DNA of 64,000 bases from an uncultured Clostridia bacterium (GCA_934178475.1 CAKPQH010000001.1:62001-126000), one strand, 5' to 3'; shown: positions 44,699 through 54,165, counted from the first letter of the stretch. Numbers and translations are program-made. The notes: a model not told the origin generated them from the sequence alone.

Positions 44699-45634
44699 TT
44701 ATTTTTTTCTCTTATCAATTATATAACTACTTCCATTAACAGATTTTACTGCATGTTTTACTTGAGCTGCAGCATCTCCAATCTCTAATATATTAGCAAA
44801 TCTATTTTTTTCGGCCATAACAACTGCTATTGATATTGCAGTCAATGGAAAGTTTTCTATAATTCCTTTTCTATTTTTTACTTGAAGGTATCCTTTTTCC
44901 ACATCAACTTCATTGAAAAAACTAAGTACTCTTTCGTCAAAATTAGCAATAATTCTTTGACATAATTTTTCTATTTTATCATTATCAGCAGAAATTATTG
45001 CTATAAAATCATCTCCTCCTATATGTCCTACAAATCCATTTTCAATGCTAGCGTCTTTATGTATAGCATCGACAATCACATTCGCAGTAAATTGTATTAT
45101 TTGATCTCCCTTTAAAAATCCATATACATCATTGTATGATTTAAAATTATCTAAATCTATATACAATACAGCAAAATCTTTATTTTGCCCAAGCCTTTTT
45201 TTCATTTCTGCTTGTATTTGTACATTTCCAGGTAAACCAGTTAAAGGACTTATCCTTCTGTTAATTGTAAGAAGTCTAGTTAAATTTTTTATAGTATAAT
45301 ATAAATACCCCTCATCTACTGGCTTACGTACAAAATACTCTATTGACTCATTTAATATTCTTAACCTATGTTCTCTTGTTCCATCAGAAGACACTACAAT
45401 AACAGGTGTAATACTATTATCTTCATCTTGTCTAATTCTTTTACACACCTTTAGCACATCCATGTCTATTGCATCTTCATTTATTATTATTAATGAAGGT
45501 ATATTTTTTAATGCTTCATCTATTTTTTCAGTAGTAACACTTATGAATTTATAATCCTTATCATTTCTAAATAATTCTTTAAATATCTTTACAGATGTTG
45601 CATCATCGTCTATTATATAAACCTCATTTACCAT
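44699..45634 (-). CDS. Degenerate receiver domain - GGDEF diguanylate cyclase
   Basis: 311 aa, cytoplasmic. Receiver domain (1-120) with the acidic pocket IIDDDATSV and the lysine motif FVRKPVDEG, but the phosphoacceptor Asp is Asn52 (SLIIINEDAIDMD). GGDEF domain (about 130-305): ISPLTGLPGN, LYIDLDNFKSYNDVYGFLKG, and the active-site loop HIGGDDF (206-210), a permitted variant that should make c-di-GMP. No RxxD inhibitory site is seen before the loop. It sits between the Ig-like membrane protein and the giant surface protein in one unit (spacings of 14 and 13 bases). AAGGAG is six bases before ATG. It likely controls the surface machine through c-di-GMP; this is inference. Confidence 0.85.
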   Translation of the reverse strand: MVNEVYIIDDDATSVKIFKELFRNDKDYKFISVTTEKIDEALKNIPSLIIINEDAIDMDVLKVCKRIRQDEDNSITPVIVVSSDGTREHRLRILNESIEYFVRKPVDEGYLYYTIKNLTRLLTINRRISPLTGLPGNVQIQAEMKKRLGQNKDFAVLYIDLDNFKSYNDVYGFLKGDQIIQFTANVIVDAIHKDASIENGFVGHIGGDDFIAIISADNDKIEKLCQRIIANFDERVLSFFNEVDVEKGYLQVKNRKGIIENFPLTAISIAVVMAEKNRFANILEIGDAAAQVKHAVKSVNGSSYIIDKRKK

Positions 45635-45648
45635 TTTTTTCTCCTTCG

Positions 45649-46581
45649 TTATTTTAATTCATATCTTACTTTTCTTGTAGTAGGTATTCCCTCATCATCA
45701 TATGCTGTGATAATAACTCTATTTTCACCATTTTTAAGTTTTAAATTTTTAGTATATTTCGTACTATTTATATTTTCTTCAACTGTTAATGTTTCCCCAT
45801 TAAACGTTATTTCAACTTTAGATATTCCTTTTTCATCTGAAATCTCTATTACAAAATCCACTTTATTGGTTGTAACTTCAACAGATGGTCCTTCTTTCAT
45901 TTCCATCTCTTTTGTTTTCTTTGTTTCAACACCATTTACATCAACAGCTTTTACAGTCAATGAATGCTTTCCTGCAACTTTTATTATGTCTATTGATAAT
46001 TCAGCTGATGTATCATTAATCATTTCTTGTTTTGATTTCTCATTATCCCAATAATATTCAATATAATCAATCTTACTACCAGATGTAGCTGTAACTTTTA
46101 TGATTCCTTCATCTTCTATTGCTTCTAAATTTATACTTGGTCCAGTCTCCATTGTTTTTTGATATGTAGATTCTTGTCTTTTTGTATCTTTTGCAGTTAT
46201 AACTATATTATTAGAACTTTCTGTTAACTTAACATCTATTTCTTTTTCTAATTCATTATTTCCTGAAACTGTTTTGCTTGAACCATTTACACTATATGTA
46301 ATTTCCTTTATTCCTACTGTACTAGATACTCTGATCGTTATATTTTCTGCATCTACTCTCTCTATATGTATATTTGGTTTAAGAACATTAGAGTCCGATT
46401 TTCCTGTTTGTAAAACAGCATATGTACCATTTGCCGTAATACATATTCCAAATACAATAATTACGATTGCAAAAAATCTAACAATTGAGCTAGTTCCTAT
46501 ATGTTTATTATCATAATTATTAACTTTCTTTGACTTTGTTTTCTCTTTTACTTGCCTTTCTGTAGATAATATTTGATTCAT
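45649..46581 (-). CDS. Membrane-anchored protein with three Ig-like domains
   Basis: 310 aa. A cytoplasmic basic segment (about 10-30), one membrane helix (about 34-55, IVRFFAIVIIVFGICITANG), then three beta-sandwich repeats of roughly 80 residues. Each has a motif like GIKEITYSVNG, KIDYIEYYWDN or GISKVEITFNG, near a closing strand such as NNIVITAKD, HSLTVKAVD or NRVIITAYD, typical of bacterial Ig-like (Big) domains. It is the first gene of the unit with the GGDEF protein and the giant protein, right after a strong promoter. The start at 46581 has GGTGA five bases upstream; the earlier ATG lies in that site. Specific function unknown; a receptor or scaffold on the outer face is plausible. Confidence 0.72.
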   Translation of the reverse strand: MNQILSTERQVKEKTKSKKVNNYDNKHIGTSSIVRFFAIVIIVFGICITANGTYAVLQTGKSDSNVLKPNIHIERVDAENITIRVSSTVGIKEITYSVNGSSKTVSGNNELEKEIDVKLTESSNNIVITAKDTKRQESTYQKTMETGPSINLEAIEDEGIIKVTATSGSKIDYIEYYWDNEKSKQEMINDTSAELSIDIIKVAGKHSLTVKAVDVNGVETKKTKEMEMKEGPSVEVTTNKVDFVIEISDEKGISKVEITFNGETLTVEENINSTKYTKNLKLKNGENRVIITAYDDEGIPTTRKVRYELK

Positions 46582-46611
46582 ACAATTCACCATCCTATAA
46601 TTCTACAAAAA

Positions 46612-46640
46612 ATTATATCATAACGTATTTTTATTGTAAA
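46612..46640 (-). promoter_or_regulatory. Promoter of the Ig-like/GGDEF/giant protein unit
   Basis: TTTACA (46635-46640), 17 bases, TATAAT (46612-46617). Confidence 0.8.
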
Positions 46641-46653
46641 CATTTTTAGCAAA

Positions 46654-46692
46654 AAATAAAGGTAGAAATTTATTACATTTCTACCTTTATTT
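46654..46692 (-). terminator. Terminator after the thioester adhesin gene
   Basis: AAATAAAGGTAGAAAT/ATTTCTACCTTTATTT stem of 16 bp with short loop, eight bases past the stop. Confidence 0.88.
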
Positions 46693-46699
46693 CATATTT

Positions 46700-49600
46700 T
46701 TATAAAACAAATTTTTTAATTAATATAATTCCTCCTGCAAGCATTATAAGTGATATACCTCCAACTCCAACATATGGCATAACATTTTCTTTTAAACCTG
46801 TTGATATTGCAAGTAATACTGGTGCGTAATCCATATCGTCTTCTTCTATAATTTTATTATCTGGTGTTGAATCTCTATCTGGTACATCATATTCGTTATA
46901 ATCTTCTGATATTTCAGCATAATTTGTTTTTACGCCTAAGTTATTAGCACCATTTATCCATCTAAAAGTAACTTCTACAGTTGCACTCTCTCCTGGATTT
47001 AATAGTGTTCCCTTTAATGCTCTAGTTGAAATAACATTATTTCCTTCATCTACCCATTCTTTATTATCTTCTTCATAGAATTTTAATCCTTCAGGTACGT
47101 AATCTGTTATTTCCATAGCATATCCAGGTATATCTCCCTCATTAGTTATTTTAATAATATATACAAATTTTACTATCGTTGAATCTAATTTTTTTCTATT
47201 AATTTCAACTTTAGGAATCATATCTGTTGTATTATTTCCTGTATTTCCTGTTTGAGTTACAGTTTCATTTCCATCTTCTATTACATGTACTTCTGAAACA
47301 TATTTTAATAATGCTAAGTCAAATTCTCTAACAACTATTCTTTCAAAATCGTCATCATCTTCTTGTCCAGGAATATATCCATCTGTCTTATCAGTGTCTT
47401 CTCCACCTTCATAATTTGGTCTATCATCTTGATCTAAAACATCATCTGTTAAATTATCAGGTTTTGAATCTCTATCTTTAGGAACTACAGTTCCATCCTT
47501 TCCTTGATATTCCGTTATTTGTGCAATATTTGTTATGTTCTTCATTGGCAAAGCATTTTTATTTACTTTACATAGAATTTGAACATCTTTATAATCAAGT
47601 CCAGAACCTTTTCCATCATCATTTGCAGAATCAAATGCTTTTAATATATTTTTCTTATCTAATTCTGATGATAAATAATCCGTTGAAACAGTCTTTCCAT
47701 CTGCACCAACTGTCCATCCATAATTATCATTAAATTCACATTCCACATAATCTAAATATGTTGGTAAATGATCTGTTATTTTAGATGCGTATGCATCTAT
47801 ATCTCCTTCATTATATACTCTTATTGTATATAATACATAACTTTCTCTAGCTACTGTTAATGAATCTTTAGGGTGTTTGTATATAGCAGTAGTTGCTGTT
47901 TTATCTTTTAAATGTGTTGTATCTACACTTGGAGCTCTTGTATAAGCAGTACTAGTTGTTCCGTCAACTGTTACATATTCTCCCTCTTCAATATTTGCAT
48001 CACTACTTATAGCTGCTATAAATTTTCTAAGTGCAATATCATATTCTTCTAATATAACATTATCATAGTCTTCATCATCTTCATATTTTTTCCATTCATC
48101 AGGATTTGAATCTCTATCATCATCTGAATCTTTAGTAATTGCTGCTTCATTTCTTATTATTCCAATAGTTGGGTCTGTTGCAACTACTTTTAGCATTATT
48201 TTAACTTCTTTATATGATAGTCCAGAACCCTTTCCATCATCATTTGTTGCGTCAAATGCTTTTATTTCATTTGATGTTGATTTAGCTTTTGATAAATAAT
48301 CTGTCTTTACCATTTCTATTCTATTTGTCGTAGAATTTGTTGTTTTTATTGTCCATCCTTGACTCAAGTTAAACTCTATTGCTTTTTTGTCTTCATCTGT
48401 TAATGTTTTTGTACATGCACTATAATCAATATTTCCAGTTGCATCAATAGTAATTCCATTATCATATATATATTCCAATCCATTTGGAATATCTTCTGTT
48501 ATTTCCTCTGCATAACCATCAAGTTCTGCTTCATTATATACTCTTAAAGTATATGTTACATATTCTCCTGTTTTAACTTTTAATGGATCTTTACTTAATG
48601 TATAATCTGCTGTTGTTCTAGAACCATCTTTTAATTTAGAAGAATCAATTTTTGTAATAGTTCTTCCTCTAGTTGCATCTCCATTTATTTCTGATATATA
48701 TTTTACAAGTTTCAAGTCAAAAGTCTTTTTATCAGCTGCATTCACATTTAATTCAAATGGTTCATCTTTCTTTGTTATTTCTACTAACAATTGTTCCGCT
48801 GTCGCATCTGTTGTACGTTCATCTGTCATCCATAAAGTTTTTTCTGTAATTTGATATGTACCATTTAAAGATATTTTAACTCCACTTATAGCAGTAGATG
48901 GAACTGTAACGTAAAATCCTGTTGTTTCACCCACAAGTGTTGAATAATCTGTTACACTTCTTGCATTTCCATTTTCATCTGAAAGATACCATCCTGAAAT
49001 TGCATTATTATCTTGATCTTTTACCACTAAATTATTTTCTAATATATATGGAAGTTCCCCAACTTTTTCTAATTTGATTGGTCCAACAACATATTTAGAA
49101 TTTACTTTCTTCATATTTGTTGAAGCATTAACACTTAAAGGAACTTTTGTACTTTCATTTGCATAAGCATTATTGTCTCCTGGATTTGCCGCATTAGCAG
49201 AATCTATTAAATAATCATATAACAAACATGCTTGTTCTTGGTACATTTGTCCAACAGCACCAGGTATCCCTGTTGTTGTCGAATATTCAATATTTCCTGT
49301 TGTACTATTATAATAATATGATGCCAATGGTTTATATTCTCTATTATCTACACCAATAGAATAGTTTAACCACCATTTCATATCAGATGCATTTTTTCCT
49401 GTATAATAGTCATAATTTGCTCCATTAACATAATACCACAATGCTGCTTGTTGTACAGATTCAACTAATTCAGCAGGTAAACTACATTCTATTGTATTTC
49501 CATCTTTGTCTATATAATAATATCCTTTTCCATTTTGAGAATAACCACGCATATTATCTTTGCGTAACCATTTAGGATATTTCTCCGCATCTACTTTTTC

Positions 49601-50320
49601 TTCCAATAACTCACTGCACTTATCTCCTTTATATCTCTCTTCTGTACCTTCCTTATATTTAATGCCATTACTTTCATCCTCTATAAAATTCACAAGATCG
49701 TCATACTCTTTAGTTGTATAAGTATAAACTGTTTTAGACAACATATAGTCTAAATTGCTATTGCTTGGATAATTATATATTTTTGTCTTCTTTATTCCTA
49801 CTCGTCCAAGTAAAGCTTTTATATCTTCTTCATTTTTATTTTTATCTGTTCCTTCTACATAAGCATTATCCAAAAGCCATAATATTTGTCCATAATATTT
49901 ACTATTATTAACCTTATTATAATTAGTTACTGCCAATTTTTTTATAATATCATTGTCTTTTACCATATTATATGATCTGTTATATGTAGCTGGTGTATTT
50001 ATATTTCCTGATTCTTCTTTTATTTCTCCTGTATCATCAATTTGATAATTCCATGTATAAGAAGTTGGAGCATCTAAACAATAAATATTTTTTAGTGGCA
50101 TATTAGTAGATGTATCCATTATTTGGTATATATTGTGACCATTACTTACTGCATATGCACCCTTTTTCACAAAATCTGTACCATCATATACATATCTTGC
50201 ATAGCTTAAACATAATGTTTTCGTTGTTTCCCCCGTTGCAAGTACAATATTTTCTCCAATTCCAATTATTAATACTAATAATGTTATAATTAAACCAAAG
50301 ATAATTTTCTTTACTTTCAT
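46700..50320 (-). CDS. Surface adhesin with Cys-Gln thioester (TQXA-type) domain and repeats
   Basis: 1206 aa. Signal peptide (about 1-28, VKKIIFGLIITLLVLIIGIG). The N-terminal 400 residues contain KNIYCLDAP and, later, ESVQQAALWYYVNG; Cys and Gln in these places form the internal thioester of TQXA-type adhesion domains, which bind host or matrix amines covalently. Then come three DUF11-like beta domains introduced by KTFDLKLVKYISEI, EEYDIALRKFIAAI and REFDLALLKYVSEV, each with a Y-T-I/L-R-V-YNE strand and GKGSGL-YK loop. The C-terminus has a membrane helix (VGVGGISLIMLAGGIILIKK) with no LPxTG. It has its own promoter and terminator. No sortase gene nearby. Confidence 0.83.
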   Translation of the reverse strand: MKVKKIIFGLIITLLVLIIGIGENIVLATGETTKTLCLSYARYVYDGTDFVKKGAYAVSNGHNIYQIMDTSTNMPLKNIYCLDAPTSYTWNYQIDDTGEIKEESGNINTPATYNRSYNMVKDNDIIKKLAVTNYNKVNNSKYYGQILWLLDNAYVEGTDKNKNEEDIKALLGRVGIKKTKIYNYPSNSNLDYMLSKTVYTYTTKEYDDLVNFIEDESNGIKYKEGTEERYKGDKCSELLEEKVDAEKYPKWLRKDNMRGYSQNGKGYYYIDKDGNTIECSLPAELVESVQQAALWYYVNGANYDYYTGKNASDMKWWLNYSIGVDNREYKPLASYYYNSTTGNIEYSTTTGIPGAVGQMYQEQACLLYDYLIDSANAANPGDNNAYANESTKVPLSVNASTNMKKVNSKYVVGPIKLEKVGELPYILENNLVVKDQDNNAISGWYLSDENGNARSVTDYSTLVGETTGFYVTVPSTAISGVKISLNGTYQITEKTLWMTDERTTDATAEQLLVEITKKDEPFELNVNAADKKTFDLKLVKYISEINGDATRGRTITKIDSSKLKDGSRTTADYTLSKDPLKVKTGEYVTYTLRVYNEAELDGYAEEITEDIPNGLEYIYDNGITIDATGNIDYSACTKTLTDEDKKAIEFNLSQGWTIKTTNSTTNRIEMVKTDYLSKAKSTSNEIKAFDATNDDGKGSGLSYKEVKIMLKVVATDPTIGIIRNEAAITKDSDDDRDSNPDEWKKYEDDEDYDNVILEEYDIALRKFIAAISSDANIEEGEYVTVDGTTSTAYTRAPSVDTTHLKDKTATTAIYKHPKDSLTVARESYVLYTIRVYNEGDIDAYASKITDHLPTYLDYVECEFNDNYGWTVGADGKTVSTDYLSSELDKKNILKAFDSANDDGKGSGLDYKDVQILCKVNKNALPMKNITNIAQITEYQGKDGTVVPKDRDSKPDNLTDDVLDQDDRPNYEGGEDTDKTDGYIPGQEDDDDFERIVVREFDLALLKYVSEVHVIEDGNETVTQTGNTGNNTTDMIPKVEINRKKLDSTIVKFVYIIKITNEGDIPGYAMEITDYVPEGLKFYEEDNKEWVDEGNNVISTRALKGTLLNPGESATVEVTFRWINGANNLGVKTNYAEISEDYNEYDVPDRDSTPDNKIIEEDDMDYAPVLLAISTGLKENVMPYVGVGGISLIMLAGGIILIKKFVL

Positions 50321-50355
50321 CTTATACCTTCCTTTTAATACATTTAATCTATTTT

Positions 50356-50385
50356 ATTTTACTACTTCATATAAGCTTAAGTCAA
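50356..50385 (-). promoter_or_regulatory. Promoter of the thioester adhesin gene
   Basis: TTGACT (50380-50385), 18 bases, TAAAAT (50356-50361). AAGGAAGG precedes the ATG. Confidence 0.65.
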
Positions 50386-50577
50386 TATACCTTTCTATTC
50401 TATATTTTCCAATTTTCAGAAAACCTTACGGATAATTAACTTTAAGCCTACATTACAATTATATTACATTTTCATATCAAAATCAAGAAAAAAATACTAA
50501 TTATTTAAGTTTTTAAGCATATTTTCAATATTGGTATTATATATTTTTAAATAGATAACTTTTGAAAGGATTAATTT

Positions 50578-51837
50578 ATGAAATATAAAAAGTTTTATTT
50601 GATTATTTTATGTTTATTTTTGTTATTCTATAGCATTATTCCTATTTCTTATGCCGATGATTTAAATTCAGAAGAAAATATCTCTTCAAATTATTACAAT
50701 ACAGAAAATGTCTCCAAAAATTTAAATGCAATTCCAACAATAAACGCTCGTTTTGCTGCTATATATGATAGAGCATCTGGCACACTTCTATATGATAAAA
50801 ATGCAAACGAAAAATCCAAAATGGCCTCTACTACCAAAATTATGACATCATTAGTAGTCATTGAAAACTCCAATCTTTCAGATATTGTAACAATATCAAA
50901 AAAATCTGCAGGAACCGGAGGTTCAAGATTAGGGTTATCCACAAATAATACTATATCTGTGGAAAACCTTCTTTATGGTTTAATGCTTTGTTCTGGTAAT
51001 GATGCAGCTGTTGCTTTAGCTGAACATGTTGGAGGAAATATAGAAAGCTTTGCTGAATTAATGAATAAAAAAGCTATTGAACTTAACCTTACAAATACAC
51101 ATTTCGTAACTCCTCATGGATTAGATCAAGATGACCACTATACAACCGCATATGAACTTGCAAAACTAACAGATTACGCTTTAAAAAATGAAATATTTGC
51201 TAAAATAGTAAACACAAAGAATTATACAATCATGATAAATAATACTCCTAAACAAATACATAATACAAATGAACTCCTTGGCAATTTAGACGGTGTTTAT
51301 GGTGTGAAAACAGGATTTACTAATGGAGCTAATAGATGTTTAGTAACTTCTTGTAAAAGAGAAAATTTAGACATTATTTGTGTTGTTTTAGGATGTGATA
51401 CAAAAAAAGATAGAACACAAGATAGTGTAGAACTTATAAATTATACATTCAATAATTTTACATTAAAAAATATAGAAGAAATAATAGATAACGATTTCAA
51501 CTCTTGGAATAAAAACCATACAAACAATTTTACAATTAATAAAGGAATTCCCAATCATATTGATTTATACTTAGACAAATCCAATATTCCATACTCTAGT
51601 TTAGCTATAAACAATGTTGATTTAAACAATATTACTTCAACTATAAATTTCACATCTAGCTTTAACGCTCCGCTAGAAAAGAATTCAATAATTGGGACTT
51701 CTACAATAAAAATAAATGAAAAGGAACTCTTCAAAATTAATATTTTAAACAAAAACACAATTAGGAAAAAATACATTTTTGATTATTTACATTCTTTTTT
51801 ATATAGATATCCTGACATTATAAAAACTACATTTTAA
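50578..51837 (+). CDS. D-alanyl-D-alanine carboxypeptidase, DacF/PBP5 type
   Basis: 419 aa. S11 serine peptidase that trims the last D-Ala from peptidoglycan stem peptides outside the cell. Signal peptide (1-26, ends SYADD). The three active-site motifs are present: STTK in MASTTKIMTS, SGN in LMLCSGNDAAVALAE, and KTG in GVYGVKTGFTNGAN. A C-terminal beta domain (about 300-390) follows; the family's amphipathic membrane-binding tail may be represented by YIFDYLHSFLYRYPDIIK. Monocistronic, with AAAGGA before ATG and a terminator after. Confidence 0.93.
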   Translation: MKYKKFYLIILCLFLLFYSIIPISYADDLNSEENISSNYYNTENVSKNLNAIPTINARFAAIYDRASGTLLYDKNANEKSKMASTTKIMTSLVVIENSNLSDIVTISKKSAGTGGSRLGLSTNNTISVENLLYGLMLCSGNDAAVALAEHVGGNIESFAELMNKKAIELNLTNTHFVTPHGLDQDDHYTTAYELAKLTDYALKNEIFAKIVNTKNYTIMINNTPKQIHNTNELLGNLDGVYGVKTGFTNGANRCLVTSCKRENLDIICVVLGCDTKKDRTQDSVELINYTFNNFTLKNIEEIIDNDFNSWNKNHTNNFTINKGIPNHIDLYLDKSNIPYSSLAINNVDLNNITSTINFTSSFNAPLEKNSIIGTSTIKINEKELFKINILNKNTIRKKYIFDYLHSFLYRYPDIIKTTF

Positions 51838-51857
51838 AATTTAAAATGTAGTTTTTT
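51824..51857. terminator. Bidirectional terminator between dac and the YcxB-like gene
   Basis: AAACTACATTTTAA/TTAAAATGTAGTTT, 14 bp stem with three-base loop, T run on the plus strand and A/T-rich on the other. Confidence 0.85.
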
Positions 51858-51860
51858 ATT

Positions 51861-52429
51861 TCATTCTTTATTAATTGATCTCATTTTATTTTTTGAATTC
51901 TCTTTCTTTTCTCTTCTGTCTCTATATTTAAATCTTCTCTTTTTCTTCAAAAATTTCGTAAAGCTTTTTACATCACCTTTTACAAATCCTTTTTTTGATA
52001 CCATAAATGCAAATTCTCTATTAACATAAATGTAATAACTATCATTTGTTTCAATTATTTTATATATTTTAAAATAAAATGTTGTTGAATTACCTTCCGC
52101 ATTATAGGTTTCAAAATAATGATTGTAAAAATTATACTTATTTTTTATTGGTTGTTTTATTTTCTTTCTTTGTTCTTTTTCTAACTTTTTAGGATGTATA
52201 TTTCTATACATAAAAAAAGCTATCCCTAAACATAAAACAAATATCCCTGCAATTAAATCCTTATTCAAAACAAGCAAAATCCCACAGAAAACTAGAAATA
52301 TTGTATATCCGATTGTATAAATAAGCTCAGATATTGCATATTCTTTGTCATGTACTTTAATAAATATATTATACTCTTTTTCTGTACATTTAGTTTCATT
52401 TTCAAATAATATTTCTTTATATTTTTCAT
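51861..52429 (-). pseudogene. YcxB-like membrane protein, apparent frameshift near the start
   Basis: The open frame 51861-52277 begins with a TTG inside a membrane helix and has no ribosome binding site. Upstream in the same frame the coding continues (YKEILFENETKCTEKEYNIF, then VHDKEYAISELIYTIG and the rest of helix 1), but the only ATG with a good site (AAGGTGA, eight bases away, ATG ending 52429) is in another frame. One extra A in the A5 run just after that ATG would join them into a 189-aa protein starting MKKYKEILFENE. The product has two membrane helices and a C-terminal domain like YcxB proteins (FYFKIYKIIETNDSYYIYV, then FVKGDVKSFTKFLKKK). It is either a true one-base deletion or a sequencing error. 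Function of the family is unknown. Confidence 0.6.
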
Positions 52430-52540
52430 AACTTATTTCACCTTTTTATTTTTCTATAATATATTTAATCATTTATTTTTTATTAATGCAATAATTTTAT
52501 TTATTTTTTTGCTAGAAACATAAAATCAGATATTTTAAAA

Positions 52541-52605
52541 TAAAAACTCCCTATTTATAATAATTTGAGATATTATTAATGTTTCTCAAATATTATCAAA
52601 TAGGG
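52541..52605 (-). terminator. Terminator of the tRNA unit
   Basis: CCCTATTT/AAATAGGG outer stem with inner TTTGAGA/TCTCAAA, followed on the minus strand by TTTTTATTTT. Confidence 0.8.
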
Positions 52606-52611
52606 ATAGTC

Positions 52612-52685
52612 TGGAGGCGCCTATCGGAGTCGGACCGATCATCAGAGTTTTGCAGACTCGTGCCTTACCGCTTGGCTAAGGCGCC
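52612..52685 (-). tRNA. tRNA-Cys (GCA)
   Basis: 74 bases with encoded CCA. Acceptor GGCGCC/GGCGCC, D-arm AGCCAAGCGGTAAGGC, anticodon loop CTGCAAA with GCA, T-arm ATCGGTCCGACTCCGAT. The T loop reads TCCGACT in place of the usual TTCGANT. Second of two tRNAs in one unit. Confidence 0.95.
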
Positions 52686-52737
52686 ATTTTCTATATTAAA
52701 TTATATGATTAATATTATAAAAATATTACCAAAATTT

Positions 52738-52811
52738 TGGAGCAGGTAGTGGGAATCGGACCCGCGAATCAACCTTGGCAAGGTTGCATTTTACCACTAA
52801 ATTATACCTGC
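52738..52811 (-). tRNA. tRNA-Gly (GCC)
   Basis: 74 bases with encoded CCA. Acceptor GCAGGTA/TACCTGC, anticodon loop TTGCCAA with GCC, T-arm GCGGGTCCGATTCCCAC... with loop TCCGATT. First gene after the promoter at 52824-52852. Confidence 0.95.
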
Positions 52812-52823
52812 ATGGACTTTAAT

Positions 52824-52852
52824 ATAATACCAAAAATAGAAGCAATTGTCAA
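52824..52852 (-). promoter_or_regulatory. Promoter of the tRNA-Gly/tRNA-Cys unit
   Basis: TTGACA (52847-52852), 17 bases, TATTAT (52824-52829). Confidence 0.8.
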
Positions 52853-52943
52853 TATTTCCATCTAAATTCATAGAAATATTTTTCCATAATTAGAAAATTA
52901 TATTAAAGGAAAATATATGTCTATATATAAATCTAAGCACTTC

Positions 52944-53708
52944 TTATTTTTTCAAAGCACTATCGCCTGTTGCATAATTTATAGTAATTCCAGGTTGTAC
53001 ATTATATACATAAACATTAAAACAAACTCCATTTCCATTATCTTCAACAGAATATGCCTCAATTTCTACACCGCTTGCTACTAAATTTTCTCCTTCAAAT
53101 ATAGGAGTAACTCTATAAAGTACATGATTATTTTGATTTTCTTCTATATATTTGTTAACTTTATTCTCAAAAGGTAACATTCCCTGCACATTTAAATAAC
53201 GTGTTCCTGTAATTAAGTTTTTTTCATTAGCATTTTCTCCAGCTAATTGATAACCAATTAAATGACATCTATTGTATAAATAATTCCCTTCAACAACACC
53301 ATTATATCTTACAGTCTGCCATCCAGAAGGTTTTATCATTCCAATTGCTCCTCTTTCCTCAGTAGGCATTATCTCTTTGCAAATATTTGCATATGCAACC
53401 CCACACCTACCCAAATAATCTAAATTGCTATAATTTTCAAACACATCTAAAGTTTTTTCCTCTTCTTTGAAATATGGTATATTATCATTCATTTCTACAT
53501 AAGGTGAATTTGAATATTCCGGTATACTACTTAAATCAATTTTATTATTATCTACTTTTTTTATAACACTCGCTATATTTTCACTATCAGTTTTATTAAA
53601 ATATTCTCCATTAAATGAATATCCTAATACTGTCAATATAATAAATATTACCAAAGAAATGCTAACTTCAAGCCAACTAACTTTTTTACTTCTTTTTCTT
53701 TTGCTCAT
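52944..53708 (-). CDS. Membrane-anchored DNA/RNA non-specific endonuclease (DNA-entry nuclease type)
   Basis: 254 aa. A basic start (MSKRKRSKK), one membrane helix (about 11-31), then an extracellular nuclease domain: GRCGVAYANICKEIMPTEER, GMIKPSGWQTVRYN, the active-site segment YLYNRCHLIGYQLAGENANE (catalytic His in N-R-C-H; family usually D-R-G-H or N-R-S-H), and NLITGTRYLNVQGMLPFE with the metal-binding Asn. Related to EndA/Spd-type nucleases, which degrade DNA at the cell surface for uptake or nutrition. No competence genes adjacent. The Cys before the catalytic His is unusual. Confidence 0.87.
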   Translation of the reverse strand: MSKRKRSKKVSWLEVSISLVIFIILTVLGYSFNGEYFNKTDSENIASVIKKVDNNKIDLSSIPEYSNSPYVEMNDNIPYFKEEEKTLDVFENYSNLDYLGRCGVAYANICKEIMPTEERGAIGMIKPSGWQTVRYNGVVEGNYLYNRCHLIGYQLAGENANEKNLITGTRYLNVQGMLPFENKVNKYIEENQNNHVLYRVTPIFEGENLVASGVEIEAYSVEDNGNGVCFNVYVYNVQPGITINYATGDSALKK

Positions 53709-53781
53709 ACTTTAAAACCCTCTCTTAAATTATGTAAAAAGTATATCACAAATTTTAAAAATATCAATCAAAAAATCAAAT

Positions 53782-54165
53782 TTACTCTCTTTTTTCATTA
53801 AAAAGCATTTCATATCCATCATTTGAATAAAACTTATATTCTCCATCCTCATATCTAAAAACACTACCTTCTTTAGCAATATTCAAAAGTTTCTCTGGAA
53901 AATCTTTTTCTTCTATTTCATTTTCAGGCTTATCTGTTATGTCCCACAAATACACTTTGTTATTTCTATCTTCTGTTACTAAATATAAATGTCCTTCTTT
54001 TCTATATTGATTTAGTTCTCTTTTTTCCAACATATCTTCTTTTATATTTTCTTTTTTATCACTAGTGCTTTTTTCTAAAAAATCTACTAAATCATTTATA
54101 AAATCCTGTACATTTATTTTTTCTTCAATTGTTTGTTTTAAATTTTGAAATATATTAAGCTCCAT
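53782..54165 (-). CDS. Small acidic cytoplasmic protein, unknown
   Basis: 127 aa. The ATG ending 54165 has AAAGGAG six bases upstream; a GTG six codons earlier overlaps that site and is rejected. The N-terminal half is helical (ELNIFQNLKQTIEEKINVQD, FINDLVDFLEKSTS) and the C-terminal half beta-rich (GHLYLVTEDRNNKVYLWDIT, then EGSVFRYEDGEYKFYSNDGY). I do not recognise a family. Translation signals and codon pattern are those of a real gene. It lies between the nuclease and the DUF1653 gene, all minus strand, in separate units. Confidence 0.6.
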   Translation of the reverse strand: MELNIFQNLKQTIEEKINVQDFINDLVDFLEKSTSDKKENIKEDMLEKRELNQYRKEGHLYLVTEDRNNKVYLWDITDKPENEIEEKDFPEKLLNIAKEGSVFRYEDGEYKFYSNDGYEMLFNEKRE

